DNA from: Pseudomonadota bacterium
GTDB lineage: Bacteria > Pseudomonadota > Alphaproteobacteria > Rickettsiales > UBA3002
Reading direction: 5' to 3'
Length of the DNA stretch: 64,000 bases
NCBI GenBank assembly: GCA_040384265.1
Contig: JAZKJM010000004.1
Coordinates: 202,418 to 266,417, forward strand
Shown piece by piece: positions 8,035 through 17,601 of the stretch. Position 1 is the first letter of the stretch. Every line of letters starts with the position of its first letter. A program made the translations under genes and the position numbers. The notes under the pieces were generated by a model. That model did no database searches, was not told the DNA's origin, and saw only the letters and a program-made list of their open reading frames with translations.

Positions 8035-10206
8035 CTACACTACCGGAAACACCATCGTCACCACTGCGCCGCCCTGCGGGCCGTTGGCAAGCGTAATACT
8101 GCCCTTATGCTCCTCGATGCTGCGTTTGACGATGGCAAGCCCAAGCCCTGTGCCTTTGGCGCGGGTGGTGACATACGGCTCCATCAACTGCGCGATTTTA
8201 TCGGCCGGGAAGCCCGGGCCATTATCCGCAAGGGTGAGGGTGATGGCGCTTGCCGTTTCGCTGAGGGTAATGGCGACGGTTTTTTCGGCCTGCCCCTCCA
8301 TCGCCTCAGCGGCGTTCTTCAGCAGGTTGAGCAGCGCCTGGCCCAGCTGTGCCTCGTCGCACAGCAGCGTCACCGCTGTCGCGGGCAGCGTTTGCGTGTA
8401 GTGAATATCCGCATGCGCCGTCTGCGCTGAAAACACCGTCTTGCGGATGATGCTGACCAGATTCTCCGCGCGGAACACCGAGGCGGGCAGGCGGGCATAG
8501 GCAACAAATTCCTCCACCATCCGCCCAATGTCGCGGGTGTGGCGGGCGATGGTGTCGAGATAACGGTCGAAGGATTCGCGCTCCTCGCTGCCTGCTTCCG
8601 GCCCGAATTTCTTGCGCAACCGCTCGGCAGAAAGCGTGATCGGTGTCAGCGGGTTTTTGATTTCATGGGCAATGCGGCGCGCCACATCCGCCCAGGCGGC
8701 GCTGCGCTGCGCGGCGACCAGCTCCGTCACATCATCGAACGTCACGATATAACCTTCGATCGCGTTGCCGAACTGCTCGGCCGTCACCTGCACATGCAGG
8801 GTGATGCGCTTTTCATTCTGCTGCAAAATCACATCGCCGCTGGCAATGCGGTCGGGCTTTTTCTCAGCTTGCATGACCAGCGCTTCCACATCCGGCAACA
8901 CCGCCGCAATTGGCTCGCGGATGATGGCGTCTTCGCGGCCCAGCAGCTCAAGCGCCGTGCGGTTATGCAGCGTCACCTTGCGCGCACCATCCAGCGCGAT
9001 GATGCCGGCCGAAACACCCAGCAGCACCGCTTCGGTAAAGCGGCGGCGCTCATCCGCCAGGCGGTTGGCATCGATCAAATCGCGCCGCTGGGTTTCCAGC
9101 TGGCCGATCATGCGGTTGAAGGTGCGGCCCAGATTGGCGATTTCGTCATCCGTGCGGCCTTCCGGCACGCGGATGGAATAATCACCACCGCGCACATGTT
9201 CGGTCGCCGCCATCAGCGCGCGCAGCGGCTCAATCAGCCGCACCGCAAGCAGCATCCCTGCCCACAGCGAGGCCAGCAGCACCAGCAGCGCAATCAGCAC
9301 AAACACGACAAAAAACTGCTTCTGCAAAATCGCCAGGTCGCGTTGCAGCTGGTGATATTCCGTCACCGTTTCGCGCGCGGCCTGCATATGATCCAGCACC
9401 TTGGGATCGACCACGCGGGCCACCATCAAATACATATCCGGCAGGTGCGAAATTTTCACCACCGCCTGAATCTTATTCTGGTCGTCGCCGAAAATCGCCA
9501 CCTGTTCGGCATCGGCGCGGCTGAGCACCTGTTCGGGCAACCGCTCGAAGCTGAGCGAGAAACTCAGCGCCGTGCGCGCCAGCACGCGCTGCCGGTCGAA
9601 CACGATCGCTTCCGAAAGATGGCGCTCGGCGCTTTGCTCCGACAGGAAATCGCTGAATGCGGCGGGGTTGCTGAGCATCAGTGTGCCGCTGGTTTTAACC
9701 GCGTCGCTCATGCCAATCGCATCAGTGCGAATCGCGTCCTTGTGCTCGTCGATATAGGCGGTGGCGACGATGACCGAATCCTCCAGCGCCGCCGATACCT
9801 GATTATCGAACCAGGATTTGATGCCGACATTGAAAAACAAAATCGAGAAACTGGCGACCACGATCGTCGGCAAAATAGCGATGCCGCAGAACATGAGGAT
9901 GATGCGCGATTGCAGCCGCGTGCCCAGCATTCCGTCATGCGCGCGGGCCCATAGCAGCTTGGCGCGGTGGTGCACCGCATAAACCATCAGCACCAGCAGC
10001 GCCGCCAGATCGAACAGCACAAACATCACCGTTTTTTGTGGCGAGAGATGGCCCGTCACCGAACTATCGATCTGCACCACCAGCGCAATCAGGCCCAGCA
10101 TCAGCAGCGCCATCGCCACGCCCAGCACCCGCCCGCCGCGCATGCGGTAATGCGCGCGCGGCACCTTCATGAACGAGGCGGCAGGGGAGGTTTCGCTCAC
10201 GCTCAT
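8035..10206 (-). CDS. ntrY: Membrane sensor histidine kinase NtrY
   Basis: A 723-residue kinase with the NtrY layout. Three hydrophobic segments lie in the first 130 residues, then a periplasmic region, a further membrane helix near 300, a HAMP domain (VRLIEPLRALMAA onward), a PAS domain (EAVLLGVSAGIIALDG), a HisKA H-box (RIAHEIKNPLTPITLSAERL) and a HATPase with NLLKNAAEAM and ADNGPGF/GTGLGLAI. It phosphorylates NtrX. Its start overlaps the end of ntrC by four bases, so the two are translationally coupled. Two hairpin repeats follow its stop codon. Confidence 0.95.
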   Translation of the reverse strand: MSVSETSPAASFMKVPRAHYRMRGGRVLGVAMALLMLGLIALVVQIDSSVTGHLSPQKTVMFVLFDLAALLVLMVYAVHHRAKLLWARAHDGMLGTRLQSRIILMFCGIAILPTIVVASFSILFFNVGIKSWFDNQVSAALEDSVIVATAYIDEHKDAIRTDAIGMSDAVKTSGTLMLSNPAAFSDFLSEQSAERHLSEAIVFDRQRVLARTALSFSLSFERLPEQVLSRADAEQVAIFGDDQNKIQAVVKISHLPDMYLMVARVVDPKVLDHMQAARETVTEYHQLQRDLAILQKQFFVVFVLIALLVLLASLWAGMLLAVRLIEPLRALMAATEHVRGGDYSIRVPEGRTDDEIANLGRTFNRMIGQLETQRRDLIDANRLADERRRFTEAVLLGVSAGIIALDGARKVTLHNRTALELLGREDAIIREPIAAVLPDVEALVMQAEKKPDRIASGDVILQQNEKRITLHVQVTAEQFGNAIEGYIVTFDDVTELVAAQRSAAWADVARRIAHEIKNPLTPITLSAERLRKKFGPEAGSEERESFDRYLDTIARHTRDIGRMVEEFVAYARLPASVFRAENLVSIIRKTVFSAQTAHADIHYTQTLPATAVTLLCDEAQLGQALLNLLKNAAEAMEGQAEKTVAITLSETASAITLTLADNGPGFPADKIAQLMEPYVTTRAKGTGLGLAIVKRSIEEHKGSITLANGPQGGAVVTMVFPVV

Positions 10207-11705
10207 GCGGCGTCTTTCAGCATCAGCGATTTGGCGTCGATGCCCAGCTCGCGCATTTTTTTGCGCAGCGTGTTGCGGTTGAGGCCGAGGATTTCCGCGG
10301 CCTTGATCTGGTTGCCGCCGGTCGCGCGCAGTGTCGTCACAATCAGCGGCCGCTCGATGCGGATCATCAGCCGGTCATACAAACCCGGCGCCGGCAATCC
10401 ATCCTCATGCGCTGCGAAATAGGCGCTAAGCTGGGTGGCCATAAAGCTCTCGATGCAGGTCGGGATCGATTCCTGCGAATTGCTGTGCAGCGTAATCGCC
10501 GGACGCGTTTTTGCCTCACCGCGCGGCGATGTCGCGCTCAGCAACGGTGCAATGTCGCGCGCCGTAATGCTGCTGCGCTGCGTCAGCGCGCATAGGCGAT
10601 AGATCAAATGCTCCAGCTCGCGCACATTGCCCGGCCAGTCATGCTGGCCCAGCAGCGTGAGGGCTGCGGCATCCAGCGTCTTCGGTGCAAGCCCGCGCGC
10701 CTGCGCCAGCGTCATAAAATGCGTCACCAGCGCCGCAATATCTTCCGGATGGTCGCGCAGCGGTGGCAGTGCGAGGGGCACCACATGCAGGCGGAAATAG
10801 AGGTCTTCGCGGAACTGGCCATTCGCGACCAGCGCCGTCAAATCCCGGTGCGTCGCGGCAATGATGCGCACTTGCGTTTTCACCGCCTTGGTCGCGCCAA
10901 TCGGCGTCACTTGTTGTTCCTGCAGCACCCGCAGCAAGCGCGTTTGCGCCTCCATCGGCATGTCGCCGATCTCATCGAGAAACAGCGTGCCGCCATGGGC
11001 CTGCTCGAACGCGCCGGTCTGTTTGGAATGCGCGCCCGTGAACGCGCCTTTCTCATGGCCAAACAGCGCCGATTCAATCAGCTCGCGCGGGATCGCTGCC
11101 ATGTTCAGCGCCACAAACGGATGCGCCTTGCGCCGCGACAGCTCGTGCAGCGCGCGTGCAATCCGCTCCTTGCCGGTGCCGGATTCCCCGGCAATCAGCA
11201 CCGTCAAATCATTGCCGATCAGCTTGGCCAGCGTGCCAAACACCTGCTGCATCGCGGGCGATTTACCAATCAGCACCAGCTCGTCGCTAATGCGCACAAT
11301 GCCATCTTCCGCATCCTTGTTGGCGGCCGGCGACTGGTGGCGGCAGGCTTTCTCCAGCGCTTCCATCAGCTCGTTCAAATCAAACGGTTTGGGCAGGAAC
11401 GTCACCGCGCCGAGGTCTTGCGCTTTCGCCGCGTTGAGCAGCGTGTTATGCGCGCTCATCACAATCACCGGCAGCTCCGGCCGCAGCGCCTGCCAGCGTG
11501 CCAACCCATCAAGCCCGTTGCCGCGCGGCATGGTCACATCCGTCACCACCGCATCGCCAAGCCCGGCGCGCACCCACCCATCCACATCCGAAATATGTTC
11601 CGATGCCATCACCGTATAGCCCTGCGCCTTCATCGCGCGGGTCAGCACCATCAGAATGCTCGCATCATCATCGGCGAGCAGGATCGTTTTGGGTTGCTTG
11701 GTCAT
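10203..11705 (-). CDS. ntrC: Nitrogen regulation response regulator NtrC
   Basis: A 500-residue sigma54 activator: receiver domain ([29 protein letters not shown]), central AAA+ domain with Walker A GESGTGKE and an intact [16 protein letters not shown] motif, and a C-terminal Fis-type helix-turn-helix ([21 protein letters not shown]). It drives nitrogen-limitation genes with NtrB as partner. It is separated from ntrB by about 400 bp that hold two repeat elements and a parS-like site, which is unusual because ntrBC normally form a tight pair. Confidence 0.95.
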   Translation of the reverse strand: MTKQPKTILLADDDASILMVLTRAMKAQGYTVMASEHISDVDGWVRAGLGDAVVTDVTMPRGNGLDGLARWQALRPELPVIVMSAHNTLLNAAKAQDLGAVTFLPKPFDLNELMEALEKACRHQSPAANKDAEDGIVRISDELVLIGKSPAMQQVFGTLAKLIGNDLTVLIAGESGTGKERIARALHELSRRKAHPFVALNMAAIPRELIESALFGHEKGAFTGAHSKQTGAFEQAHGGTLFLDEIGDMPMEAQTRLLRVLQEQQVTPIGATKAVKTQVRIIAATHRDLTALVANGQFREDLYFRLHVVPLALPPLRDHPEDIAALVTHFMTLAQARGLAPKTLDAAALTLLGQHDWPGNVRELEHLIYRLCALTQRSSITARDIAPLLSATSPRGEAKTRPAITLHSNSQESIPTCIESFMATQLSAYFAAHEDGLPAPGLYDRLMIRIERPLIVTTLRATGGNQIKAAEILGLNRNTLRKKMRELGIDAKSLMLKDAA

Positions 11706-11728
11706 GCGTGCCTCGTTTCATGGTATGC

Positions 11729-11839
11729 CGTCATTGCGAGCGAAGCGAAGCAATCCAGCGTGCCGAGTCTTCGGCGCCAATAACTCACCCCTGAGCCAAA
11801 GGACTGGATTGCTTCGGCCTCAAGGGCCTCGCAATGACG
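11729..11839. repeat. Dispersed inverted-repeat element of the GTCATTGCGAG type
   Basis: The left arm (11729-11758, cgtcattgcgagcgaag and on to aatccag) is answered by a right arm at 11804-11839 (ctggattgcttcgg, then cctcgcaatgacg). Such palindromic elements are common in alphaproteobacterial intergenic DNA. It lies just upstream of the ntrC start. Confidence 0.8.
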
Positions 11840-11974
11840 ATATTGCCTAATTTTTAGGCATCTTCTACCAAGCCCCCCGCCGCGATGCAAGCACAACCGC
11901 ACCACCCACCCGCGCCGATAGCGCAGCCTAGCATGCCATACGATGTTCAGTAAGTATCTGTATAAAATAAATAA

Positions 11975-11990
11975 TGTTTCACGTGAAACA
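11975..11990. promoter_or_regulatory. parS-like ParB-binding palindrome
   Basis: TGTTTCACGTGAAACA is a perfect 16-bp palindrome identical to the widely conserved bacterial chromosomal parS consensus. It lies in the ntrC-ntrB gap in AT-rich surroundings. ParB nucleates here to segregate the chromosome; in alphaproteobacteria PopZ anchors the ParB-parS complex at the pole. No parA or parB gene is in the window. Confidence 0.85.
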
Positions 11991-12022
11991 TTCGCGGATT
12001 GATCCCGCCGCAATCAAAAAAG

Positions 12023-12096
12023 CGAGCCGGGCGAGCGAGCCATCAGCCCGCGAGAGCGGCGCGCAGCATCAGTCAGTAGACCAAACCGAAGCAAAC
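12023..12096. repeat. Dispersed 74-bp hairpin repeat, copy C
   Basis: The sequence from cgagccgggcgagcgagcc to gcaaac matches copies A and B, but its terminal hairpin has decayed (catcagtc versus gaccaaac). It ends five bases before the ntrB stop codon on the minus strand, the same position relative to the gene as copy B holds behind ntrY. Confidence 0.8.
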
Positions 12097-12101
12097 CAAC
12101 G

Positions 12102-12842
12102 CTACGCCACCGGCAAATACAGCGTGAACCGTGCGCCGCCCGCATCCGGTGCGTCATAGGCAATCAGCCCGCCATGTTCCTCGATGATTTTGGCGACGAT
12201 GGCGAGACCCAGCCCCTTGCCATGTTCCTTGGTGCTGTTGAACGGCGTGAACAGCCGCCCCACCACGTCCTCCGCCACGCCCGGCCCATTGTCGGTGATG
12301 CTCACCTGAATGTTCAGCTTGCCACCGCCATGGCGCTGCATGCGCTCGCCCACCAGGTAGCGCGTGGCGATGGTGATGGTCGGGTTCGGCACCGCCGCCA
12401 GCGCCTCCACCGCATTTTTGACAAGGTTGATCAGCGCCTGAATCAGCGCCTCGCGCACCCCCGTCACCTCGGGCAGGGAGGGGTCGTATTGCGTCGTGAT
12501 CGTCACCCCACCGGCGAAGGAGCGCGCCGCGAGCCGCACATATTCCGTCACCTCGTGAATGTTGAGCGCTTCGCTAACCTGGCTGGGGTTGGGCGTCAGC
12601 GGGTCCATCGTCGCCACCAACTGCTCGATGCGCCCGGCCTCGGCGATAATCAGCCGCGCCAGTTCTTTGTCGTCCTCGCTCACCGCCTGCTCCAGCAGTT
12701 GCGCCGCCCCCTTGATCGCTAGCAACGGATTGCGGATTTCATGGGCGAGCGAGGCCGCCAGCGATGCCGAAAGCAGCGTCCATTCCGGCGCCGGGAAAAC
12801 ATGGTGGGCTTTGCTTGGTGCGTGCTCAGTGGGCTTGCTCAT
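12102..12842 (-). CDS. ntrB: Nitrogen sensor kinase NtrB, lacking the PAS domain
   Basis: The kinase core is clear: H-box SLAHEIRNPLLAIKGAAQLLE near residues 31-51, N-box ALINLVKNAVEAL, G1 ITDNGPGV and G2 HGKGLGLAIV. The protein is only 246 residues. NtrB is normally about 350-390 residues with an N-terminal PAS domain, and here the H-box follows a short leader of about 30 residues. The PAS part is therefore missing. The reading frame upstream belongs to dusB, seven bases away, so no hidden 5' exon-like remnant fits. The PII-responsive kinase/phosphatase functions map to the core that remains. Confidence 0.9.
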   Translation of the reverse strand: MSKPTEHAPSKAHHVFPAPEWTLLSASLAASLAHEIRNPLLAIKGAAQLLEQAVSEDDKELARLIIAEAGRIEQLVATMDPLTPNPSQVSEALNIHEVTEYVRLAARSFAGGVTITTQYDPSLPEVTGVREALIQALINLVKNAVEALAAVPNPTITIATRYLVGERMQRHGGGKLNIQVSITDNGPGVAEDVVGRLFTPFNSTKEHGKGLGLAIVAKIIEEHGGLIAYDAPDAGGARFTLYLPVA

Positions 12843-12849
12843 GCAGCGC

Positions 12850-13890
12850 TCACCCTTCGCCTTCCGTCACCCGCTCATGCGCCCGCGCGGTGACGCCGCT
12901 TTGCAGCAAGCCGTCATAAAACACACGGATGGTTTCTTTCACTTCCTGCGGCTCGGTCATGCGGTTCACCGTCTGGCGGAATTGCGCGCCATTATGCAGC
13001 CCGCTCGAATACCAGCCAATATGTTTGCGCGCCACGCGCACCCCGTTCACCGTGCCATACAGCGTCAGCATCTCGTCGTAATGGGCGAGCACAATATCCG
13101 CCTGCGCCGCCAGCGACGGCTCCTCCGTGCGGATGCCTTTCAGGTGCGCACAGGCCTGCGCCACAAACCATGGCCGCCCATACGAGCCGCGGCCAATCAT
13201 GATCCCATCCGCGCCGGATTCAAGCAGCGCGCGGTCCACATCCGCCAGCGTCGTGATGTCGCCATTGGCGATCACCGGCAGGCTCACCGCCTCTTTCACC
13301 GTGCGGATGAACGACCAGTCGGCCGAGCCCTTATACATCTGGCAGCGCGTGCGGCCGTGGATGGTAATCATCTGAATGCCCACATCCTGGGCGATTTTTG
13401 CCAGCTTGGCGGCGTTGAGCGATTGGTGGTCCCAGCCCATCCGCATCTTCAGCGTGACGGGAATTTTGACCGCTTTCACGGTCGCTTCCAGAATTCGTGC
13501 GGCGAGGCCTTCCTCGCGCATCAGCGCCGACCCGGCCATGCCGTTGACCACCTTTTTCACCGGGCAGCCGAAATTGATATCGATGATATCCGCGCCGCGC
13601 TCTTCGTTCAGCCGCGCGGCTTCCGCCATGATTTCCGGGTCACACCCGGCCAGCTGCACCGAAAACGGCCGCTCGGTCGGCACCGAGCGCGACATGCGCT
13701 CCGCATTGCGCGTCTCCAGCACCACCGCCTTGCTCGCGATCATTTCGCTGACCACCAGCCCCGCACCGAAGGATTTCACCAACTGCCGAAACGGCAAATC
13801 CGATACCCCCGTCATCGGCGCAAGAATGGCATTATCGGTGAGCGTAATGTCGCCGATGCGGATGGGGTTCAAGTTGTGCGTTGCCGCCAC
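12850..13890 (-). CDS. dusB: tRNA-dihydrouridine synthase DusB
   Basis: An FMN enzyme that reduces uridines in tRNA. The 346-residue product shows the family start [16 protein letters not shown], the catalytic cysteine region [46 protein letters not shown], and the flavin-phosphate site VIANGDI / [16 protein letters not shown]. It is the first gene of the ntr cluster, historically called nifR3, and lies seven bases from ntrB. It is divergent from ispDF across a 66-bp gap that must hold both promoters. Confidence 0.95.
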   Translation of the reverse strand: MAATHNLNPIRIGDITLTDNAILAPMTGVSDLPFRQLVKSFGAGLVVSEMIASKAVVLETRNAERMSRSVPTERPFSVQLAGCDPEIMAEAARLNEERGADIIDINFGCPVKKVVNGMAGSALMREEGLAARILEATVKAVKIPVTLKMRMGWDHQSLNAAKLAKIAQDVGIQMITIHGRTRCQMYKGSADWSFIRTVKEAVSLPVIANGDITTLADVDRALLESGADGIMIGRGSYGRPWFVAQACAHLKGIRTEEPSLAAQADIVLAHYDEMLTLYGTVNGVRVARKHIGWYSSGLHNGAQFRQTVNRMTEPQEVKETIRVFYDGLLQSGVTARAHERVTEGEG

Positions 13891-13956
13891 GGTAAAATCC
13901 TTTTAAAAGGCTTCAGCCGCCGCGCATAACCGATTTTCACAGGATCCGCAACGTTC

Positions 13957-15126
13957 ATGACCACCGCGCCCCGCATATTCGCCCTTATCGTCGCTGCCGG
14001 AACCGGCACGCGGGCCGGGCAGGGCGTGCCGAAGCAATATCGCCCCATCGCCGCAAAGCCGCTGCTGCGCTATAGCTGCGAGGCTTTCCTGCGCCACCCA
14101 TCCATCGCCGGGGTGCAGGTTGTCATCCATCCGGACCATGCGCCGCTTTATCAGGTGGCCACCAGCGGGCTGATGCTCCTTCCCCCCGTTGCGGGCGGTG
14201 CCCAGCGTGCGGATTCCGTGCTGGCCGGGCTCACGGCACTTGCCCCCCACCGGCCGGATTACGTGCTGATCCACGACGCCGCGCGGCCCTTCCTGCGCGC
14301 CTCGACCATCGATGCGCTGATCGCCGCGCTCACCCCTGTGCAAGCTGTGTTGCCCGCCCTGCCAATGGCCGATACCGTGCGCCGGTTCGAGGGCCATGGC
14401 TGGCTCGAAGTCCCGCGCGAGGGGCTGATGCGCATGCAAACGCCGCAGGCCTTCCCGTTCACGCGCCTGCTCAGCATGGTGCGCGGCGGCGACCCTGCCG
14501 CGACCGATGAAGCCGCCATCTGGCTTGCCGCCGGCGGGCTCTTGGGCTATGTACCCGGCGATGAGGAGTTACGCAAAGTGACCAATGCTGCCGATATCAT
14601 CTGGGCTGAACGCACCGCCGGTGGCGCACAGCGCACTGCTGTCGGCATGGGTTTTGATGTGCATGCGCTGATGCCTGCGGGCGAGAAAAATGTGATCCGC
14701 CTCGGTGGGATCGATATTGAGCACCACCACAAACTCCACGGCCATTCGGATGCGGATGTGGTGCTGCACGCCATTGTGGATGCGTTGCTCGGCGCCATCG
14801 GCGCGGGCGATATCGGCAGCCATTTCCCGCCATCCGATCCGCAATGGCAGGGCGCGGATTCAGCGTTGTTCGTCGAGGAGGCCCGCGCACAAGTGGCGCA
14901 GCGCGGCGGCGTGATCAACCATGTGGATGTCACGCTGATGTGTGAAGCGCCAAAAATCTCACCGCACCGCGATGCCATGCGCGCCGCCATCGCCGCCATG
15001 CTGCAACTGCCGCTCAGCCGCGTCAGCGTGAAGGCGACCACCACCGAAAAACTCGGCTTCACCGGCCGTGAAGAAGGAATCGCCGCGCAAGCGGTCGCCA
15101 CCATCCGATTACCGGAGGATGTATGA
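13957..15126 (+). CDS. ispDF: Bifunctional IspD/IspF isoprenoid enzyme
   Basis: One 389-residue protein joins two steps of the MEP pathway. Residues about 1-225 are the cytidylyltransferase IspD (LIVAAGTGTRAGQGVPKQY, VLIHDAARPF, RMQTPQAF). Residues about 230-389 are the cyclodiphosphate synthase IspF (GMGFDVHALMP, HGHSDADVVLHAIVDALLGA, GDIGSHFPPSD, KATTTEKLGFTGREEGI). The metal ligands Asp and His of GFDVH are present. The fusion is common in alphaproteobacteria. It overlaps pgpA by four bases. Confidence 0.96.
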   Translation: MTTAPRIFALIVAAGTGTRAGQGVPKQYRPIAAKPLLRYSCEAFLRHPSIAGVQVVIHPDHAPLYQVATSGLMLLPPVAGGAQRADSVLAGLTALAPHRPDYVLIHDAARPFLRASTIDALIAALTPVQAVLPALPMADTVRRFEGHGWLEVPREGLMRMQTPQAFPFTRLLSMVRGGDPAATDEAAIWLAAGGLLGYVPGDEELRKVTNAADIIWAERTAGGAQRTAVGMGFDVHALMPAGEKNVIRLGGIDIEHHHKLHGHSDADVVLHAIVDALLGAIGAGDIGSHFPPSDPQWQGADSALFVEEARAQVAQRGGVINHVDVTLMCEAPKISPHRDAMRAAIAAMLQLPLSRVSVKATTTEKLGFTGREEGIAAQAVATIRLPEDV

Positions 15127-15671
15127 GAAAAACCACCCTTGCGACCATGTATGGCATCGGCCTGATCCGCATTGCACCGGGCACGGCGGGCTCGCTGGTT
15201 GCGGCGCTGCTGGCCTATCCCATCCTGCTGCTGCCGATGGGCTGGGCGTGGCTCACCGTGGGTGCGCTGCTGTTCACGGTGCTTGGCACCCGCAGCGCTT
15301 CCAAATACATGCGCCGCTATGAAACCAGCCACGACCCGAGCGAAATCGTGGTGGATGAGCTGGTCGGCCAGTGGCTCACCTATAGCTGCCTGTATGGTTG
15401 GCTGGCCGCCATTGCGGGCAACCAGGGTGTCGCCGTGCGCCTCATCGGCGAAGTGGCGCCGCAGCCGCTTTATATCGTGCTCGGCTTTGTGCTGTTCCGC
15501 TTTTTCGACATCCTGAAACCCTGGCCGATCAGCTGGGCCGACCGCCGCGTCAAAGGCGGTTTCGGCGTGATGTTCGATGACATCCTCGCCGCCATTCCGG
15601 CGGGCACCGTGCTCTACCTGATCTATTTCTTCATGCCCGTGGTGCTGGGTAATATGGAAACGATTCCGTGA
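15123..15671 (+). CDS. pgpA: Phosphatidylglycerophosphatase A
   Basis: An inner-membrane enzyme that removes the phosphate from phosphatidylglycerophosphate to give phosphatidylglycerol. The 182-residue protein shows the PgpA signatures GLIRIAPGTAGSLVAALL near the N-terminus, EIVVDELVGQW in the middle and FRFFDILKPWPISWAD, with several membrane helices. The start codon overlaps ispDF and its stop overlaps cinA, each by four bases, so the three genes are translationally coupled. Confidence 0.93.
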   Translation: MRKTTLATMYGIGLIRIAPGTAGSLVAALLAYPILLLPMGWAWLTVGALLFTVLGTRSASKYMRRYETSHDPSEIVVDELVGQWLTYSCLYGWLAAIAGNQGVAVRLIGEVAPQPLYIVLGFVLFRFFDILKPWPISWADRRVKGGFGVMFDDILAAIPAGTVLYLIYFFMPVVLGNMETIP

Positions 15672-16165
15672 GCCTTTTTGCAGCCGAGCTGCGCGTTGCG
15701 GCGATGCATCTGCTCGATGGGTTACGCGCCAACGGGCTGACCGCCTGCACTGCGGAATCCTGCACCGGCGGCCTGATTGCAGCGCTGCTCACCGACATTC
15801 CCGGCAGCTCGGATGTGTTCACCCATGGCTACGTCACCTACGCCAACACCGCCAAAACGGCGATGATCGGCGTGCCGCCCGCCCTCATCCAAACCCATGG
15901 CGCCGTCAGCGAAGCGGTCGCAGTGGCGATGGCGGAAGGGGCGCTTGCCGCGTCCGGCGCAGGCCTCAGCATTGCCGTCACCGGCATCGCCGGGCCGGGC
16001 GGCGGGACGGCGGATAAGCCGGTGGGTTTGGTGCATCTGGCCAGCGCCCGCCGCGGGGCCGCAACGCGCCACCAGCAGCATCACTTCACGGGCGATCGCA
16101 CACAAGTGCGCCTGCAAGCGGTTGCTGCCGCATTAGCGCTGATGGAGCTTCAGCTGACGCCGTAA
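15668..16165 (+). CDS. pncC: CinA C-terminal-type nicotinamide-nucleotide amidase (PncC)
   Basis: The 165-residue protein is the stand-alone CinA C-terminal domain, which deamidates NMN to nicotinate mononucleotide in pyridine nucleotide recycling. Diagnostic stretches are TAESCTGGLIAALLTDIPGSS, YVTYANTAK and VTGIAGPGGGTADKPVGLV. It lacks the N-terminal molybdopterin-binding-like domain of full CinA, as is normal for this form. The start is GTG at 15668 within the pgpA overlap. The stop codon directly abuts the stop of glmU on the opposite strand, with no spacer. Confidence 0.92.
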   Translation: MSLFAAELRVAAMHLLDGLRANGLTACTAESCTGGLIAALLTDIPGSSDVFTHGYVTYANTAKTAMIGVPPALIQTHGAVSEAVAVAMAEGALAASGAGLSIAVTGIAGPGGGTADKPVGLVHLASARRGAATRHQQHHFTGDRTQVRLQAVAAALALMELQLTP

Positions 16166-17536
16166 TTACTTCTTTTTGCGCTTTTCATCCGCCTTGCGGG
16201 CGCGGAATTCTTTGGCCCATTGGGGCTTGGATTCCTGCGGGCCGCGGGTCATGGCGAGGGCGTCTTTCTCGACATCCTCGGTGATGGTGGAGCCGGCGGC
16301 GACCATCGCGCCATCATGGATGGTGACGGGCGCAATCAGCGCCGAGTTGGAGCCGATGAACACATCCCGCCCGATGGTGGTTTTGTATTTCAGATAGCCA
16401 TCGTAATTGCAGGTGATGGTGCCCGCACCGATATTGGCGGATGCACCAATGCTGGCGTCACCAATATAGCTTAGATGGCTGATTTTCGCGCCATCCGCCA
16501 CGTCGCTTTGCTTGATCTCGACGAAATTGCCGACCCGCACATCCGCGCCGAGCGTGGCACCCGGGCGCAGCCGCGCGAACGGGCCGACGCTGGTGTTGGC
16601 GCCGATTGTCGCGCCCTCGATATGCGAAAATGCCTTGATATGCGCGCCGCTGGCGATGGTGACGCCGGGGCCGAAAAACACGCTCGGCTCGATGATGACA
16701 TCACTGCCGATGATGGTATCGGCCGCGAAAAACACACTGTCAGGGTCAATCAGTGTCACACCCGCATCCATATGCATTTTGCGCGCGCGGTATTGGAAAA
16801 TCGCCTCGGCAACGGCAAGCTCGCTGCGCGAATTCACGCCCAGCACTTCGTCCGCATCGCCTTCGACCGCGATGCCGAAATAACCCAGCGTCGCGGCGAG
16901 GGCGACGATGTCGGTGAGGTAATATTCGCCCTTGGCATTTTTGTTATCGACCTTGGTCAGCAGCTCCCAGGCGATGCTGCCGCGAATGGCCATGACACCG
17001 GAGTTGCACAGCGGAATAGCAAGCTCATCCTCGCTTGCTTCCTTGGCTTCAACGATGCGTTCAAGCGTGCCATCCTCCGCCTCGACCAGGCGGCCGTAAT
17101 CGCCCGCTTCATCGGGGATGAAACCGAGCACCGCGACGCCGCATTTGGGATCGGCATCGAGCGCATCCAGCACGCGGGCGAGGGTGGCGGTGGTGAGCAG
17201 CGGCGTGTCGCCATAGAGGATGAGCAGGTGGCCTTCCAGCTCGCCCAGCACCGGGCGGGCGGCAAGCACCGCGTGGGCGGTGCCGAGTTGATCCTTTTGA
17301 ATGGCGACATCCACATCCCCAGCAATATCGCGCGCGACGGTGACGACCGCATCCATCCCCGGTGCGGTGACGATGGCGATGGGCGCGGCACCCAGCTCCA
17401 GCGCGCGGGCAACGACATGGCCGACCATCGGCACGCCCGCAACGGCATGCAGCACTTTGGGGGTGGCAGATTTCATCCGCGTTCCCTTGCCCGCGGCAAG
17501 GATAATGGCGGCGATCGATGGGGCGGGGGCAGACAT
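16166..17536 (-). CDS. glmU: Bifunctional GlmU (UDP-GlcNAc synthesis)
   Basis: This 456-residue enzyme acetylates glucosamine-1-phosphate and uridylylates it to UDP-N-acetylglucosamine, the precursor for peptidoglycan and lipopolysaccharide. The N-terminal pyrophosphorylase domain shows IILAAGKGTRMKSATPKVLH and LYGDTPLL. The C-terminal left-handed beta-helix shows the hexapeptide repeats and NYDGYLKYKTTIG with GSNSALIAPV. The start at 17536 gives the standard length; an upstream in-frame ATG adds nine unrelated residues. Confidence 0.96.
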   Translation of the reverse strand: MSAPAPSIAAIILAAGKGTRMKSATPKVLHAVAGVPMVGHVVARALELGAAPIAIVTAPGMDAVVTVARDIAGDVDVAIQKDQLGTAHAVLAARPVLGELEGHLLILYGDTPLLTTATLARVLDALDADPKCGVAVLGFIPDEAGDYGRLVEAEDGTLERIVEAKEASEDELAIPLCNSGVMAIRGSIAWELLTKVDNKNAKGEYYLTDIVALAATLGYFGIAVEGDADEVLGVNSRSELAVAEAIFQYRARKMHMDAGVTLIDPDSVFFAADTIIGSDVIIEPSVFFGPGVTIASGAHIKAFSHIEGATIGANTSVGPFARLRPGATLGADVRVGNFVEIKQSDVADGAKISHLSYIGDASIGASANIGAGTITCNYDGYLKYKTTIGRDVFIGSNSALIAPVTIHDGAMVAAGSTITEDVEKDALAMTRGPQESKPQWAKEFRARKADEKRKKK

Positions 17537-17601
17537 ACAAAACCTCGTGAAACGTTGGCGCAACAGTGCTATGGTCGCGCGATAGAGTCAAGGGAGAGCG
17601 T

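Noticed and set aside
8539..9954. A 471-residue open frame opposite ntrY
   Set aside because: It is an antisense shadow of a well-supported kinase gene; it is extremely rich in His, Gln and Arg.
11702..12013. A 103-residue open frame across the ntrC-ntrB gap
   Set aside because: It runs through a palindromic repeat and the parS palindrome and has no domain or ribosome site; the gap is regulatory or repeat DNA.
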